A stretch of 64,000 nucleotides of DNA from Congregibacter litoralis KT71 (GTDB taxonomy: Bacteria; Pseudomonadota; Gammaproteobacteria; Pseudomonadales; Halieaceae): contig NZ_CM002299.1 of the NCBI RefSeq assembly GCF_000153125.2, positions 1,549,075-1,613,074 of the forward strand. Direction: 5' to 3'. Positions 46,211-55,923 of this stretch are shown piece after piece. Each line of letters begins with the position of its first letter. The stretch's first letter is position 1. A model generated the notes under the pieces. That model was not told where the DNA came from. It did no database searches and saw only the letters and a list, made by a program, of their open reading frames with translations. The translations under genes were made by a program, and so were the position numbers.

Positions 46211-46750
46211 ATGAATACGCCCGAGAATCAGATGCTTCTGGCCGGTAAGATTACCGGCGCCTACGGCATCAAGGGATGGGTCAAGGTGCAGGTTTTCACC
46301 GACCCACCCGATAATTTTTTTGCCTTCCGCCATCATCAGGTTTTGCGGCGGGGGCAACTGGAAACAATAGAGCTTGTCGATGGCCGCAGCCAGGGCAAGG
46401 GATGGGTAGCAAGGGTCGTCGGGGTAGATAACCGCACGGACGCCGAGCTGCTCCGGGGCACCGAAATCTGGGTGCCCCAGTCGGAACTGCCGGTTTTGGC
46501 ATCCGACGAGTATTACTGGCACCAGCTACAGGGTTTGCAGGTGTGGTGTGAGCACGGGGAGCAAAGATTGCTGCTCGGTGAGGTCGACCACCTCCTGGAG
46601 ACGGGTGCCAACGACGTACTGGTGTTGCGCTCCAGCGAGGGCAGCATCGATGAGCGAGAGCGTCTCATCCCGTATCTTCCCGACAGCGTTGTGCTGGCGG
46701 TGGATACGGAAGCGGGAACGATGACCGTCAATTGGCACCCGGAGGATTGA
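46211..46750 (+). CDS. rimM: 16S rRNA processing protein RimM
   Basis: A 179-residue RimM: N-terminal domain '[20 protein letters not shown]', then a PRC-barrel '[18 protein letters not shown]' and '[18 protein letters not shown]'. It binds ribosomal protein S19 and helps 30S assembly. The ATG at 46211 is used since the family begins about here; its stop overlaps the trmD start by one base. Confidence 0.95.
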   Translation: MNTPENQMLLAGKITGAYGIKGWVKVQVFTDPPDNFFAFRHHQVLRRGQLETIELVDGRSQGKGWVARVVGVDNRTDAELLRGTEIWVPQSELPVLASDEYYWHQLQGLQVWCEHGEQRLLLGEVDHLLETGANDVLVLRSSEGSIDERERLIPYLPDSVVLAVDTEAGTMTVNWHPED

Positions 46751-47499
46751 TGCGGGTTGCGATGGTCAGCCTGTTTCCCGAGATGCTGGGCCTGGTGAGA
46801 GACTTGGGTGTAACGGGCAGGGCGGTGCGAGACGAGCGTCTGAGCTTGACCGCAATCAACCCGCGGGATTACACCCTCGATCGGCATCGCAGCGTTGATG
46901 ACCGCCCCTACGGCGGCGGTCCGGGCATGGTCATGAGGCCCGAGCCCCTGGCAGCCGCGCTGGAAGCGGGACGTGAGTTCGCAGGTGACGGGGCCACGGT
47001 GATTTATTTATCCCCCCAGGGTCAAAGGTTTGACCATGGGCGGGCAAAGGAGTTGGCGGAGCTGCCGGGAATGGTATTGCTCGCCGGGCGCTATGAAGGT
47101 GTCGATGAGCGTCTGATTCGATCGGCGGTGGATGAAGAGCTTTCCATCGGTGATTATGTGTTGAGCGGCGGAGAATTAGCTGCGCTGGTAGTGATTGATG
47201 CGGTGGCGCGTCTCCTACCGGGCGTGTTGGGACACGAGGATTCGGCAGCTGAGGATTCCTTTGCGCAGGGTTTGTTGGACTGTCCGCATTTTACGCGGCC
47301 AGAGCAGTACGAAGGGCAGGATGTTCCCGACGTATTGTTAAGCGGAGACCACGCGGCGATTCGGCGCTGGCGCCTGAAGCAGGCCCTGGGAAGAACCTGG
47401 GAAAGGCGTCCGGATCTTCTGGACGCGCTGGAACAGAAGCGACAGTTAACCGCCGAAGAGCAGAAGCTCCTCGCGGAATACCAGCAGGATGCGGTGTAG
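46750..47499 (+). CDS. trmD: tRNA (guanine37-N1)-methyltransferase
   Basis: A 249-residue SPOUT enzyme: '[12 protein letters not shown]', '[17 protein letters not shown]', the knot '[14 protein letters not shown]' and '[18 protein letters not shown]', with the dimer-linked catalytic Asp in '[11 protein letters not shown]'. It methylates G37 and prevents frameshifts. It follows rimM with a TGATG overlap. Confidence 0.97.
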   Translation: MRVAMVSLFPEMLGLVRDLGVTGRAVRDERLSLTAINPRDYTLDRHRSVDDRPYGGGPGMVMRPEPLAAALEAGREFAGDGATVIYLSPQGQRFDHGRAKELAELPGMVLLAGRYEGVDERLIRSAVDEELSIGDYVLSGGELAALVVIDAVARLLPGVLGHEDSAAEDSFAQGLLDCPHFTRPEQYEGQDVPDVLLSGDHAAIRRWRLKQALGRTWERRPDLLDALEQKRQLTAEEQKLLAEYQQDAV

Positions 47500-47616
47500 G
47501 CCGCGCTGCGGGGCAGGCACAAGCCTTTGATCCGTCGCTTGAGCGGCGGTCAAAGCAGAGAATTTTTTTTACAGGATTGTCCCGTGGGCAATCGCAGGGA
47601 GTTTGGGAGCAAGAAA

Positions 47617-47970
47617 ATGAGCACTAACGCAATAATTTCTCAGCTTGACGCTGAGCAGATGAACAAAGAACTGCCGGATTTCGCCCCCGGCGATACCGTT
47701 GTTGTTCAGGTCAAGGTAAAAGAAGGCAGCCGCGAGCGTCTTCAGGCTTTTGAAGGAGTTGTGCTGGGCAAGCGTAACCGCGGTCTGAATTCAGCTTTCA
47801 CCGTGCGCAAGATTTCTCACGGTGTGGGCGTCGAACGTACTTTCCAGACTTATTCGCGTCTTCTGGAGTCCATCGAGGTGAAGCGTCGCGGTGATGTTCG
47901 TCAGGCGAAGCTCTACTACCTCCGTGAGCGTTCCGGTCGTTCCGCGCGTATCAAAGAAAAGCTGGGTTGA
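47617..47970 (+). CDS. rplS: 50S ribosomal protein L19
   Basis: A 117-residue L19: '[20 protein letters not shown]', '[19 protein letters not shown]', '[15 protein letters not shown]' and '[15 protein letters not shown]'. It is last in the rpsP operon; a strong terminator follows. The ATG at 47617 is chosen over the upstream open frame by homology and by GGGAG about 10 bases upstream. Confidence 0.97.
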   Translation: MSTNAIISQLDAEQMNKELPDFAPGDTVVVQVKVKEGSRERLQAFEGVVLGKRNRGLNSAFTVRKISHGVGVERTFQTYSRLLESIEVKRRGDVRQAKLYYLRERSGRSARIKEKLG

Positions 47971-48005
47971 TGCCGGGGGTCGCCTCAGCGACCTTCCGAT
48001 AACGG

Positions 48006-48062
48006 CAGCAAAACCAACAACAGCAGCAACAATAGCTCCAACAGCAGCAACAAAAACAGCAA
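48006..48062. repeat. CAG/CAA trinucleotide-like low-complexity tract
   Basis: Right after rplS the DNA runs through about 57 bases of CAGCAA/CAACAG units (AACAGCAGCAACAA occurs twice with a small change). It is interrupted by TAG and TCC, so it is not a clean array. It reads as a purine-rich, unstructured 3' leader to the terminator. Confidence 0.6.
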
Positions 48063-48068
48063 GACCCG

Positions 48069-48102
48069 AAAGCGGTCGTCCTCCGGGACCGGCCGCTTTT
48101 TT
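48069..48102 (+). terminator. Rho-independent terminator after rplS
   Basis: AAAGCGG (48069-48075) pairs with CCGCTTT (48093-48099), and GTCC (48078-48081) with GGAC (48086-48089), followed by a run of six T starting at 48097. This ends the rpsP-rimM-trmD-rplS transcript. Confidence 0.85.
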
Positions 48103-48157
48103 GTGCCCGGCGCTCGCCCATACCGCTGTTCAGGGACAGGTTTGCTAAGCTCTGCGC

Positions 48158-49066
48158 ATGTCAGACGCCACCCATTCCATCGATTCTCCCCTGCTCGAAA
48201 GCTATCTGGACGCGGTCTGGATGGAAAAGGGTTTGAGCGAAAACACGCTGGCTGCCTATCGCAGGGATCTTCAGGCCTTCGCCCGTTGGGCGTTGAGCCG
48301 CCAGCGCACCGCTACGCAGATTGAGCGCAGCGACATTGAGGCGTACCTGGCCAGTCTCCTGGAAAAAAAGAGCTCCCCAAGGTCTGCGGCCCGGGCGCTA
48401 TCCTGTCTTCGGGGCTTTTATCGGTATCTGCTTCGCAGCGGGCAGCTCGATACGGATCCTACGCTGGGTCTGGACAGCCCCCGTCTGGGGCGCCCCCTTC
48501 CCAAAACCCTGTCCGAGGTAGATGTTGATGCCCTGCTTAAAGCGCCGAAGCTTGATGACCCCATCGGATTTCGCGACCGCTGCATGTTGGAGCTGCTTTA
48601 TGCCTGTGGTCTGCGTGTATCGGAGCTCACGGGATTGACCCTTTCACAGCTCAGTCTCAACCAGGGGGTGCTGCGTATTGTGGGTAAAGGCGGGAAGGAG
48701 CGTCTTGTGCCCATCGGTGAGGAAGCGCTCCATTGGTTGCAGCGGTTCCTTCGGGACGTGAGGCCGGAACTGTTGGGTGAAACGTCATCGGATGTCCTGT
48801 TTCCCAGTCGTCGCGCCAGGGAGATGACACGGCAAACCTTCTGGCATCGCATCAAGCAGCACGCGATGACGGCGGGTATCCGCAAACCCATCTCGCCCCA
48901 TGTCTTACGACATGCCTTTGCCACGCATCTGGTGAATCATGGGGCTGACCTGCGGGTTGTGCAGTTGCTCCTGGGGCACAGTGATCTGAGCACCACGCAG
49001 ATCTATACCCACGTTGCCCGGCAGCGTCTCCAGAGTCTCCACGCAAAGCATCACCCCCGGGGATAA
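48158..49066 (+). CDS. xerD: Site-specific tyrosine recombinase XerD
   Basis: A 302-residue Xer recombinase: SAM-like N-domain 'YLDAVWMEKGLSENTLAAYR', then catalytic Arg in 'LYACGLRVSELTGL', Lys in 'VGKGGKERLVP', HxxR in 'SPHVLRHAFATHLVNHGADL', late His in 'LLGHSDLSTTQIYTH' with the Tyr nucleophile. The 'LRLVQ/VVQLLLGH' style and position before dsbC match XerD, which with XerC resolves chromosome dimers at dif. Confidence 0.93.
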   Translation: MSDATHSIDSPLLESYLDAVWMEKGLSENTLAAYRRDLQAFARWALSRQRTATQIERSDIEAYLASLLEKKSSPRSAARALSCLRGFYRYLLRSGQLDTDPTLGLDSPRLGRPLPKTLSEVDVDALLKAPKLDDPIGFRDRCMLELLYACGLRVSELTGLTLSQLSLNQGVLRIVGKGGKERLVPIGEEALHWLQRFLRDVRPELLGETSSDVLFPSRRAREMTRQTFWHRIKQHAMTAGIRKPISPHVLRHAFATHLVNHGADLRVVQLLLGHSDLSTTQIYTHVARQRLQSLHAKHHPRG

Positions 49067-49226
49067 TTGCCCTTGGCCATGTTTCCTCAGTGGCGTTGTT
49101 AGCTTGGGCGTCTGCCGGGCGACCCACCATCTTTTGCTGAGTGAACTATTGAACACTGTTACAATCAGACCTTTAAGCAAGCACTTTAATCGCCGTGGGT
49201 AGCGGCCAAGCAATGGGACTCATGTC

Positions 49227-50003
49227 ATGTATTTACGCCGGACTTCCCTTCGCCAGACAGTCCTGAGCCTCTTCCTGGGGCTGGGTTTGAGCGCTCTGGG
49301 TTTCTCCTACGCAGCGAGCGCCGCCGAGGGCGTTGATCCCGCCATCGAAAAGAAACTCCGTCTGCGGCTGGGTGCGCCACAGATTGGTCTTGAGGTGAGA
49401 AGCGTCGAGACCAGTGAGCTCCCCGGCCTCTATCGCGTCGGTATCGTGCAGGGGCCGACGGTGTACGCCACCGAGAGCGGTGATTATTTTCTTGTGGGTG
49501 ATCTCTATAACGTCGGGCTCACGGGGCTTGTGAATCTTGGAGAGCAGCAGCGCTCCAATGACCGCAAGGCGGCCGTCGCAGCTGTCGCGGAGAAAGATGT
49601 CATTGTGTTTCCTGCGGAGGGCGAAACTCGCAGTCAGATCACTGTGTTTACCGACGTCTCCTGCTTTTACTGCCAGAAGCTGCACAAGGAAGTCCCGGAG
49701 TTAAATCGTCGCGGCGTCGAAGTACGCTACCTGGCTTACCCGCGGCAGGGTATTGGTTCCCCGGGTTTTAGGCAGCTTGCCAGCGCCTGGTGTGCCGATG
49801 ACCGCCAGGCGACCCTGACGGCATTTAAAAACCGTGAAGAACTCGAAGAGAACGTATGCCCCGGCAACCCCGTGGCAGATCAGTTTGCCCTGGGACAGCA
49901 AATCGGCGTACGTGGCACCCCGGCGATTGTTACGCCGTCGGGTGAAATGATTCCCGGCTATAAGAGCGCCGATGATTTGATGGCCGTGCTGGGTTTACAA
50001 TAG
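49227..50003 (+). CDS. dsbC: Thiol:disulfide interchange protein, DsbC/DsbG type
   Basis: A 258-residue periplasmic protein: signal peptide (LSLFLGLGLSALGFSYAAS), N-terminal dimer domain (residues 35-110) and a thioredoxin domain with active-site Cys146-Phe-Tyr-Cys149 (DVSCFYCQKLH) and cis-Pro in 'VRGTPAIVTP'. A second Cys pair (SAWCADDR, ENVCPGN) matches the structural disulfide of DsbC. It repairs wrong disulfides. The active site reads CFYC rather than the usual CGYC. Directly after xerD, the same order as in enterics. Confidence 0.92.
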   Translation: MYLRRTSLRQTVLSLFLGLGLSALGFSYAASAAEGVDPAIEKKLRLRLGAPQIGLEVRSVETSELPGLYRVGIVQGPTVYATESGDYFLVGDLYNVGLTGLVNLGEQQRSNDRKAAVAAVAEKDVIVFPAEGETRSQITVFTDVSCFYCQKLHKEVPELNRRGVEVRYLAYPRQGIGSPGFRQLASAWCADDRQATLTAFKNREELEENVCPGNPVADQFALGQQIGVRGTPAIVTPSGEMIPGYKSADDLMAVLGLQ

Positions 50004-50057
50004 CGTCGCAGAGCGCAGAGGCGCATCGGCGCGACGCTTTCAGTGAAGTGCTTAACA

Positions 50058-50102
50058 GCGCTGTTCAGTCGTTTTTAAACGGCGCTGCATGTTGAACAGC
50101 GC
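50058..50102. promoter_or_regulatory. Perfect 10-bp inverted repeat between dsbC and alaC
   Basis: GCGCTGTTCA (50058-50067) and TGAACAGCGC (50093-50102) are exact complements around a 25-base loop. It ends about 60 bp before the alaC GTG. It lacks a following T-run, so an operator or leader hairpin fits better than a terminator. Confidence 0.5.
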
Positions 50103-50165
50103 CGAGAGTTAAACAGCTCTGCACAGCATAGTTTCTTATCAGTCACCCAGCGACAGCGAGTACCC

Positions 50166-51359
50166 GTGGAACAGCAATTTCAGCGCATTGAGCGCCTTCC
50201 TCCCTATGTTTTCAGTATCGTCGGCGACCTGAAGCAGGCGGCCCGCGCTGCGGGGGAAGACATTATTGATTTTGGTATGGGCAATCCCGACCAGCCCACG
50301 CCGGCCCATATTGTCGAGAAAATGGTGGAGGCGGCCCAGCGTCCGGATACCCACCGCTACTCCCAGTCCAAGGGTATTCCCCGTCTGCGCAAGGCGATCT
50401 GTGACTGGTATCGCAAACGTTACGATGTGGAGCTCGACCCGGACACGGAGGCCATTGTCACTCTGGGCTCAAAAGAAGGGCTTGCGCACCTTGCCCTGGC
50501 GACTACGGGGCCCGGAGACGCGATCCTGGTACCCAATCCTTCCTATCCCATCCATCCCTATGGCTTTGTGATCTCCGGTGCGGATATCCGCCATGTACCC
50601 ATGGGCGACGAGGAGGAGTTTTTTCAGGAACTGGAGAGCGCTATTCGCAACAGCTGGCCCAAGCCGAAGATGCTGGTGCTGAACTTTCCCTCCAATCCCA
50701 CGACCCACTGTGTCGAACTGCCATTTTTTGAGAAGGTGGTGGATATTGCCCGGGAGCATCAAATCTGGGTGGTGCAGGATCTTGCCTATGCCGATTTGTG
50801 CTTCGACGGCTATGTCGCGCCGTCGATTCTGCAGGTGGAGGGGGCGCGAGAGGTGGCCGTTGAAACCTTCAGCATGTCAAAGAGCTACAATATGCCCGGC
50901 TGGCGCATCGGCTTTTGCTGCGGGAACACTACCCTGGTGGGCGCCCTGGCGCGCATGAAATCCTATTTGGATTACGGCATGTTCACGCCGATTCAGGTAG
51001 CCGCGATCGCAGCCCTGGAGGGAGATCAGAGCTGCGTGTCGGAGATCAACGCTATGTACCAGTCCCGCCGCGATGTGCTTTGCGAGGGGCTCACCGCGAG
51101 CGGCTGGCCGGTTACGCCCCCCAAGGCGACCATGTTTGTCTGGGCGCAGATACCCGAGGCCTACAGGGAGATGGGATCTCTGGAATTCAGTAAAAAGCTG
51201 ATTCGCGAGGCCAAGGTGGCCGTGTCACCCGGCATCGGCTTTGGTGAGTATGGCGAGGGTTATGTGCGCTTCGGGCTGATTGAGAACGAGCACCGAACTC
51301 GTCAGGCGATCCGCAATATCAAGCGTATGTTCCGCGAGGACGGCGTCAGCGAGGGCTAA
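50166..51359 (+). CDS. alaC: Alanine transaminase (class I/II aminotransferase)
   Basis: A 397-residue PLP enzyme: '[18 protein letters not shown]', '[19 protein letters not shown]', '[18 protein letters not shown]', '[15 protein letters not shown]', the Schiff-base Lys in '[19 protein letters not shown]' and '[19 protein letters not shown]'. It is the AlaC-type glutamate:pyruvate aminotransferase, which starts with GTG. It precedes hom and thrC, a frequent gene order where it serves amino-acid balance. Confidence 0.93.
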   Translation: MEQQFQRIERLPPYVFSIVGDLKQAARAAGEDIIDFGMGNPDQPTPAHIVEKMVEAAQRPDTHRYSQSKGIPRLRKAICDWYRKRYDVELDPDTEAIVTLGSKEGLAHLALATTGPGDAILVPNPSYPIHPYGFVISGADIRHVPMGDEEEFFQELESAIRNSWPKPKMLVLNFPSNPTTHCVELPFFEKVVDIAREHQIWVVQDLAYADLCFDGYVAPSILQVEGAREVAVETFSMSKSYNMPGWRIGFCCGNTTLVGALARMKSYLDYGMFTPIQVAAIAALEGDQSCVSEINAMYQSRRDVLCEGLTASGWPVTPPKATMFVWAQIPEAYREMGSLEFSKKLIREAKVAVSPGIGFGEYGEGYVRFGLIENEHRTRQAIRNIKRMFREDGVSEG

Positions 51360-51433
51360 GGCGTCCGCTGATCTCACCGCCATAGTATTAAACGCGGCAT
51401 CCACAACAAGCAGTATTTGGAGAGTTTTTTAGC

Positions 51434-52723
51434 ATGAGCGCATTGCGTATTGGAGTCTGCGGCAACGGCACTGTCGGAGGCGGCACCATCGAGCTGCTCC
51501 GCGATCAGGCTTCTCTGTTGGCGAGCCGCGCGGGCCGCCCCCTGGCCCTGACGCGCGTCGGTGCCCGGCGGGACCGGGATGACTGCCCCCTGGGGGATGT
51601 GCCGGTGCATCGCGATCTCTTGGAGGTGGCGCAGGCAGAGGATGTTGATGTGCTCGTCGAATGTATCGGCGGGACAGAGCTGGCCAGAGATCTTGTTGAG
51701 ACCGCACTGCGCAGTGGAAAGTCCGTAGTCACGGCCAATAAGGCGTTGATAGCCGAGCACGGTAACGCACTCCTGGCCCTTGCGGAGGAGTGTGGTCAGA
51801 GTCTCCTTTGCGAGGCCGCGGTTGCCGGCGGCATACCCATACTCAAGGCCCTGCGCGACGGTATGGCCGCGAACACCGTGACGGAGGTGTCGGGGATTAT
51901 CAACGGCACAGGGAATTTCATCCTGACCGAAATGGGCGCTCACCAGCGCTCCTTTGACGATGTTCTGGCGGAAGCCCAGGCCTTAGGTTACGCCGAAGCC
52001 GACCCCACTTTTGACGTTGAGGGCGTCGATGCGGCGCATAAACTCAGTATTCTTGCGGCCATGGCCTTCTCTACGCCCTTGAACTTTTCGGGGGTTTTCT
52101 GTGAGGGCATCAGTGCGGTAACGCCGGCGGATATTCAGTTCGCCGACGAGTTGGGGTATCGCATCAAGCATCTGGGTATCGCCAAGGCGCATGCCGACGG
52201 CGTCGAGCTCCGTGTACATCCCACACTGCTTCCCAAAGATGCTCTCCTGGCCAACGTGGACGGGGTACTCAATGCCGTGCGCCTGGAGGGGCATGCCGCA
52301 GGAGAGACCGTGTACTCCGGAGCGGGAGCCGGGCGCCTGCCAACCGCGTCGGCGGTGGTCGCCGATATTGTGGATCTCGCCCGGGCCGGTGCAGAGCCCG
52401 TGCACTGTCTTGGCGTGCCGGTCAAAGCGCTAAAGGCGTTGCCAACGCTGCCCATGGAGGCGGTGAGCAGTGCCTGGTACCTTCGCTTGCAGGCCGAGGA
52501 TCGTCCGGGGGTGATGTCTCAGCTGGCCAGCTGCCTGGGCGCAGAAGGCATTAGCATCGAAGCGCTTATACAAAAGCCGCCAAAAGCGGCAGCGGCTACG
52601 GTGCCCGTGGTTGTGCTGACAAATACGGCCCGGGAGGACGCGCTGCGCAGAGCCGTGGCGGCTATTTCGGCCTTGCCGGGCATCACGGAACCCCATTGCA
52701 TCCGAATAGAATCCTTAGACTAG
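51434..52723 (+). CDS. hom: Homoserine dehydrogenase
   Basis: A 429-residue enzyme: NAD(P) loop 'GVCGNGTVGGGTIELL', 'VTANKALIAEHG', catalytic 'EAAVAGGIPILKALRDG', 'GIINGTGNFILTEM', 'EADPTFDVEGVDAAHKLSI' and a C-terminal ACT domain ('RLQAEDRPGVMSQLAS'). It reduces aspartate semialdehyde to homoserine. The ACT domain mediates threonine feedback. It stands ten bases before thrC in the same unit. Confidence 0.96.
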   Translation: MSALRIGVCGNGTVGGGTIELLRDQASLLASRAGRPLALTRVGARRDRDDCPLGDVPVHRDLLEVAQAEDVDVLVECIGGTELARDLVETALRSGKSVVTANKALIAEHGNALLALAEECGQSLLCEAAVAGGIPILKALRDGMAANTVTEVSGIINGTGNFILTEMGAHQRSFDDVLAEAQALGYAEADPTFDVEGVDAAHKLSILAAMAFSTPLNFSGVFCEGISAVTPADIQFADELGYRIKHLGIAKAHADGVELRVHPTLLPKDALLANVDGVLNAVRLEGHAAGETVYSGAGAGRLPTASAVVADIVDLARAGAEPVHCLGVPVKALKALPTLPMEAVSSAWYLRLQAEDRPGVMSQLASCLGAEGISIEALIQKPPKAAAATVPVVVLTNTAREDALRRAVAAISALPGITEPHCIRIESLD

Positions 52724-52733
52724 AGGGAAAGCT

Positions 52734-54131
52734 GTGCGTTACATAAGTACTCGCGGTTCGGCACCAACGCTGAGTTTTGAGGAGGTGCTTCTCACCGGTT
52801 TAGCCAGTGACGGCGGCCTCTATGTCCCCGAGAGCCTGCCCAGTTTCACCTCTGCGGAACTTGAGGCAATGGCGTCTCTCGATTACCCCTCCCTGGCGCA
52901 CCGCATCCTGCTGCCCTTTGTGGAGGAGGCTTTTACTGGCGAAGAACTGCGGGAAATCATTGATGACACCTATGCCGTGTTCCGCCACTCCGCCGTCGCC
53001 CCCCTGGTGCAGCTCGATCACAATCAATGGGTGTTGGAGCTTTTTCATGGACCTACGCTGGCCTTTAAGGATTTTGCCCTCCAGCTTCTGGGTCGTTTGC
53101 TGGACGCGATACTCAAACGCCGTGGTGAGAAGGTCGTCATTATGGGCGCGACCTCGGGGGATACGGGCTCAGCAGCCATCGCGGGCTGTGAGCGCTGCGA
53201 GAATATCGACATCTTTATTCTTCACCCTCATGGGCGCGTGTCCGAGGTGCAGCGACGGCAGATGACGACGCTCAGCGCGCCGACAATTCACAATCTGGCT
53301 ATCGAGGGTAACTTCGATGATTGTCAGGCGATGGTGAAAGCCAGTTTTCGGGATCAGAGCTTTCTGCCTGACGGGCGACGGCTGGTGGCGGTCAACTCCA
53401 TCAACTGGGCGCGCATCATGGCGCAGATTGTCTATTATTTTTACGCGGGCCTGCGCTTGGGCGCACCCCATCGCGCTGCCGCTTACTCCGTTCCTACGGG
53501 GAATTTCGGTGATATTTTTGCGGGGTATCTCGCGTCCAAGATGGGTCTTCCCGTGGCGCAATTGATGATCGCAACAAATCGCAATGATGTGCTCCACCGC
53601 CTCCTGAGCACCGGTGATTACGCGCGGCAGACCCTGGAACACACGCTCTCGCCCAGCATGGATATCTCCGTATCGAGCAACTTTGAGCGACTGATGTTTG
53701 ATCTTTACGAGCGTGACGGAGCAGCGATTGCCTCGTTGATGGCGGCCTTTGACGACGGTGATATTACGCTTTCGGACGCCGCCATGGAAAAGGCCCGACA
53801 GCTGTTTGCGAGTCACCGGGTGGATGATGCCCAGACCCTGGCCTGCATTGCGGATGTCTGGGGGAGGACCGAATACCTCCTGGATCCCCACAGTGCCATC
53901 GGTTACGCGGCGGCAACCCAGCCGGGGGCAAACACGCAGACACCGTGGGTAACCCTGGCTACCGCTCACCCCGCCAAGTTCCCTGACGCTATCAAGGCGT
54001 CGGCCGTGGGCACGACAGCCCAGCTGCCGGTGCATCTGGCAGATCTCTTTGAGCGCTCGGAGCACTTTGATGTGTTGCCGAACGATATCGCTGCCGTGCA
54101 GCGCTTTATGTCCGGCCACCTGGGCGCCTAA
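52734..54131 (+). CDS. thrC: Threonine synthase
   Basis: A 465-residue PLP enzyme: 'YISTRGSAPTLSFEEVLLTGLASDGGLYVP', Schiff-base Lys in 'HGPTLAFKDFALQLLG', 'MGATSGDTGSAAIAG', 'VNSINWARIMAQIVYYFY' and 'VPTGNFGDIFAGYLASK'. It turns phosphohomoserine into threonine. Start GTG at 52734 is taken from the family N-terminus. It directly precedes recJ: the TTG of recJ follows its TAA. Confidence 0.96.
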   Translation: MRYISTRGSAPTLSFEEVLLTGLASDGGLYVPESLPSFTSAELEAMASLDYPSLAHRILLPFVEEAFTGEELREIIDDTYAVFRHSAVAPLVQLDHNQWVLELFHGPTLAFKDFALQLLGRLLDAILKRRGEKVVIMGATSGDTGSAAIAGCERCENIDIFILHPHGRVSEVQRRQMTTLSAPTIHNLAIEGNFDDCQAMVKASFRDQSFLPDGRRLVAVNSINWARIMAQIVYYFYAGLRLGAPHRAAAYSVPTGNFGDIFAGYLASKMGLPVAQLMIATNRNDVLHRLLSTGDYARQTLEHTLSPSMDISVSSNFERLMFDLYERDGAAIASLMAAFDDGDITLSDAAMEKARQLFASHRVDDAQTLACIADVWGRTEYLLDPHSAIGYAAATQPGANTQTPWVTLATAHPAKFPDAIKASAVGTTAQLPVHLADLFERSEHFDVLPNDIAAVQRFMSGHLGA

Positions 54132-55862
54132 TTGTCCCGCGGAACCCGGAATATCAGCCGACGGGACTGTAGCGGCGCAGAGAGTCTTAGGGAACTGCCG
54201 CCCATTCTTGCGCGTGTTTTTGCCGCCCGGGGGGTGCAAGACGCCGGGGAATTGGATCTTGCCCTGTCAGCCCTTCACCCTCCGTCACTGCTGACGGGTT
54301 TGCCGGCGGCTACGGAGCGACTCCATGAGGCCCTCGACCGGGATGAGCGCATTCTCATCGTCGGTGACTTTGATGCCGATGGGGCAACGAGCACCGCGCT
54401 CGCTATCAAAGCGCTTCGTCAGTTCGGCGCAAGCCATGTCGATTACCTGGTGCCTAACCGCTTTGAATTTGGCTACGGCCTTACGCCGGGCATCGTTGCC
54501 CTGGGAGCCCAGCGACAACCGGACCTGATTATTACCGTGGACAACGGCATTTCATCCGTCGATGGTGTGGATGCCGCCAATGCCCTGGGGATTGAGGTTC
54601 TGATTACCGATCACCATTTGCCGGGAAAGGAGTTACCCAGAGCCACAGCCATCGTAAACCCCAACCAGACGGGGTGTGCGTTTCCCAGCAAGGCGCTGGC
54701 GGGGGTAGGCGTGATGTTCTACCTGCTCCTGGCCCTGCGCAGCCGCCTTCGCGACGAGGGCTGGTTTGCCCGGCGGGGCCTGGAGACGCCCCACCTGGGT
54801 GCCTTTCTTGATCTTGTTGCCCTGGGCACCGTGGCCGACGTGGTGCCCCTGGATCACAACAACCGCATTCTTGTGGAAGGGGGGCTGGCACGGATGCGCA
54901 GCGGTCGTGCCCGTGCCGGCATCAACGCGCTCCTCAGCGTGGCGGGGCGGGATCCTCTCCTGGTGGTGGCCAGCGACCTGGGTTTTGCCGCGGGTCCCCG
55001 CTTGAATGCCGCAGGACGCCTGGACGATATGTCTCTGGGTATTGAATGTCTCCTCGCTGATGATCCCCAGGAGGCGCGACGCATTGCGTTGCAGCTCGAC
55101 GGCATGAACCGGGAGCGTCAGCGTATTGAGCGGGGCATGGAGGAGGAGGCCCTCGCGGCCCTGGCAGCCCTCAGGCTGGAGGATGCGGACCTGCCGGCGG
55201 CCCTGGTGCTTCACGATCCTCATTGGCATCAGGGTGTCGTGGGTATTCTGGCCTCGCGCATCAAGGATCGTTTTCATCGTCCTGTTATCGCCTTTGCCCA
55301 CAGCGGTGAGGGCGAGCTCAAGGGCTCGGGACGCGGTATTCCCGGTATGCATCTTCGGGATCTGCTCGACGAGGTCGCCACGGGGCACCCGGGCCTTATT
55401 GACCGTTTTGGCGGGCACGCCATGGCCGCGGGGCTGTCGCTGCCGGAGGCCCATTTTGACGATTTTGCCGAGGCTTTTACCGCCGCGGTGGAAAAGGCCG
55501 GCGGATTGAACCTCGAGCCTGTGCTCGACAGTGATGGGGAGCTGACCCCCGAGGACTTCGATCTCACTACGGCGGAAATGCTGCGCCAGGCGGGTCCCTG
55601 GGGCCAGATGTTCCCCGAGCCGCTGTTTGACGGCGTGTTTGAGCTGCGCTCCCAGCGCATCGTCGGAGAGCGTCATCTGAAGATGAGCCTCGCCAAACCC
55701 GGTGATGGCGCTTCCCTGGATGCGATTGCCTTTGGGATTGATGTGGAGCGCTGGCCCGACCCCTCCGTCAAGGAAGTCCGTCTCGCCTATCGCCTGGATG
55801 TGAATCATTTCCGCGGTGAGCGGCGCCTGCAGCTGCTGGTGGAGCAAATCGAAGCGCTCTGA
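54132..55862 (+). CDS. recJ: Single-strand-specific exonuclease RecJ
   Basis: A 576-residue DHH-family 5'-3' exonuclease: 'VGDFDADGATSTALAIKALR', 'VDNGISSVDGVDAANALGI', the DHH motif in 'VLITDHHLPGKELP', 'GTVADVVPLDHNNRILVEGGL', then DHHA1 'RGIPGMHLRDLLDEVATGHP', 'RFGGHAMAAGLSL' and the OB fold near the end. It degrades single strands in RecF repair and mismatch repair. The TTG follows the thrC stop without a gap. Confidence 0.94.
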   Translation: MSRGTRNISRRDCSGAESLRELPPILARVFAARGVQDAGELDLALSALHPPSLLTGLPAATERLHEALDRDERILIVGDFDADGATSTALAIKALRQFGASHVDYLVPNRFEFGYGLTPGIVALGAQRQPDLIITVDNGISSVDGVDAANALGIEVLITDHHLPGKELPRATAIVNPNQTGCAFPSKALAGVGVMFYLLLALRSRLRDEGWFARRGLETPHLGAFLDLVALGTVADVVPLDHNNRILVEGGLARMRSGRARAGINALLSVAGRDPLLVVASDLGFAAGPRLNAAGRLDDMSLGIECLLADDPQEARRIALQLDGMNRERQRIERGMEEEALAALAALRLEDADLPAALVLHDPHWHQGVVGILASRIKDRFHRPVIAFAHSGEGELKGSGRGIPGMHLRDLLDEVATGHPGLIDRFGGHAMAAGLSLPEAHFDDFAEAFTAAVEKAGGLNLEPVLDSDGELTPEDFDLTTAEMLRQAGPWGQMFPEPLFDGVFELRSQRIVGERHLKMSLAKPGDGASLDAIAFGIDVERWPDPSVKEVRLAYRLDVNHFRGERRLQLLVEQIEAL

Positions 55863-55923
55863 AGATGTCTCTTTGGGCCTTCCCTAAGGTAGAATAGCGA
55901 CCTTTTTTTGGCAGGCGTTTTCT

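Noticed and set aside
53169..54239. 356-codon minus-strand frame across thrC
   Set aside because: Shadow of thrC, which has its complete PLP motifs on the plus strand.
54633..55847. 404-codon minus-strand frame across recJ
   Set aside because: Shadow of recJ, whose DHH motifs are unambiguous on the plus strand.
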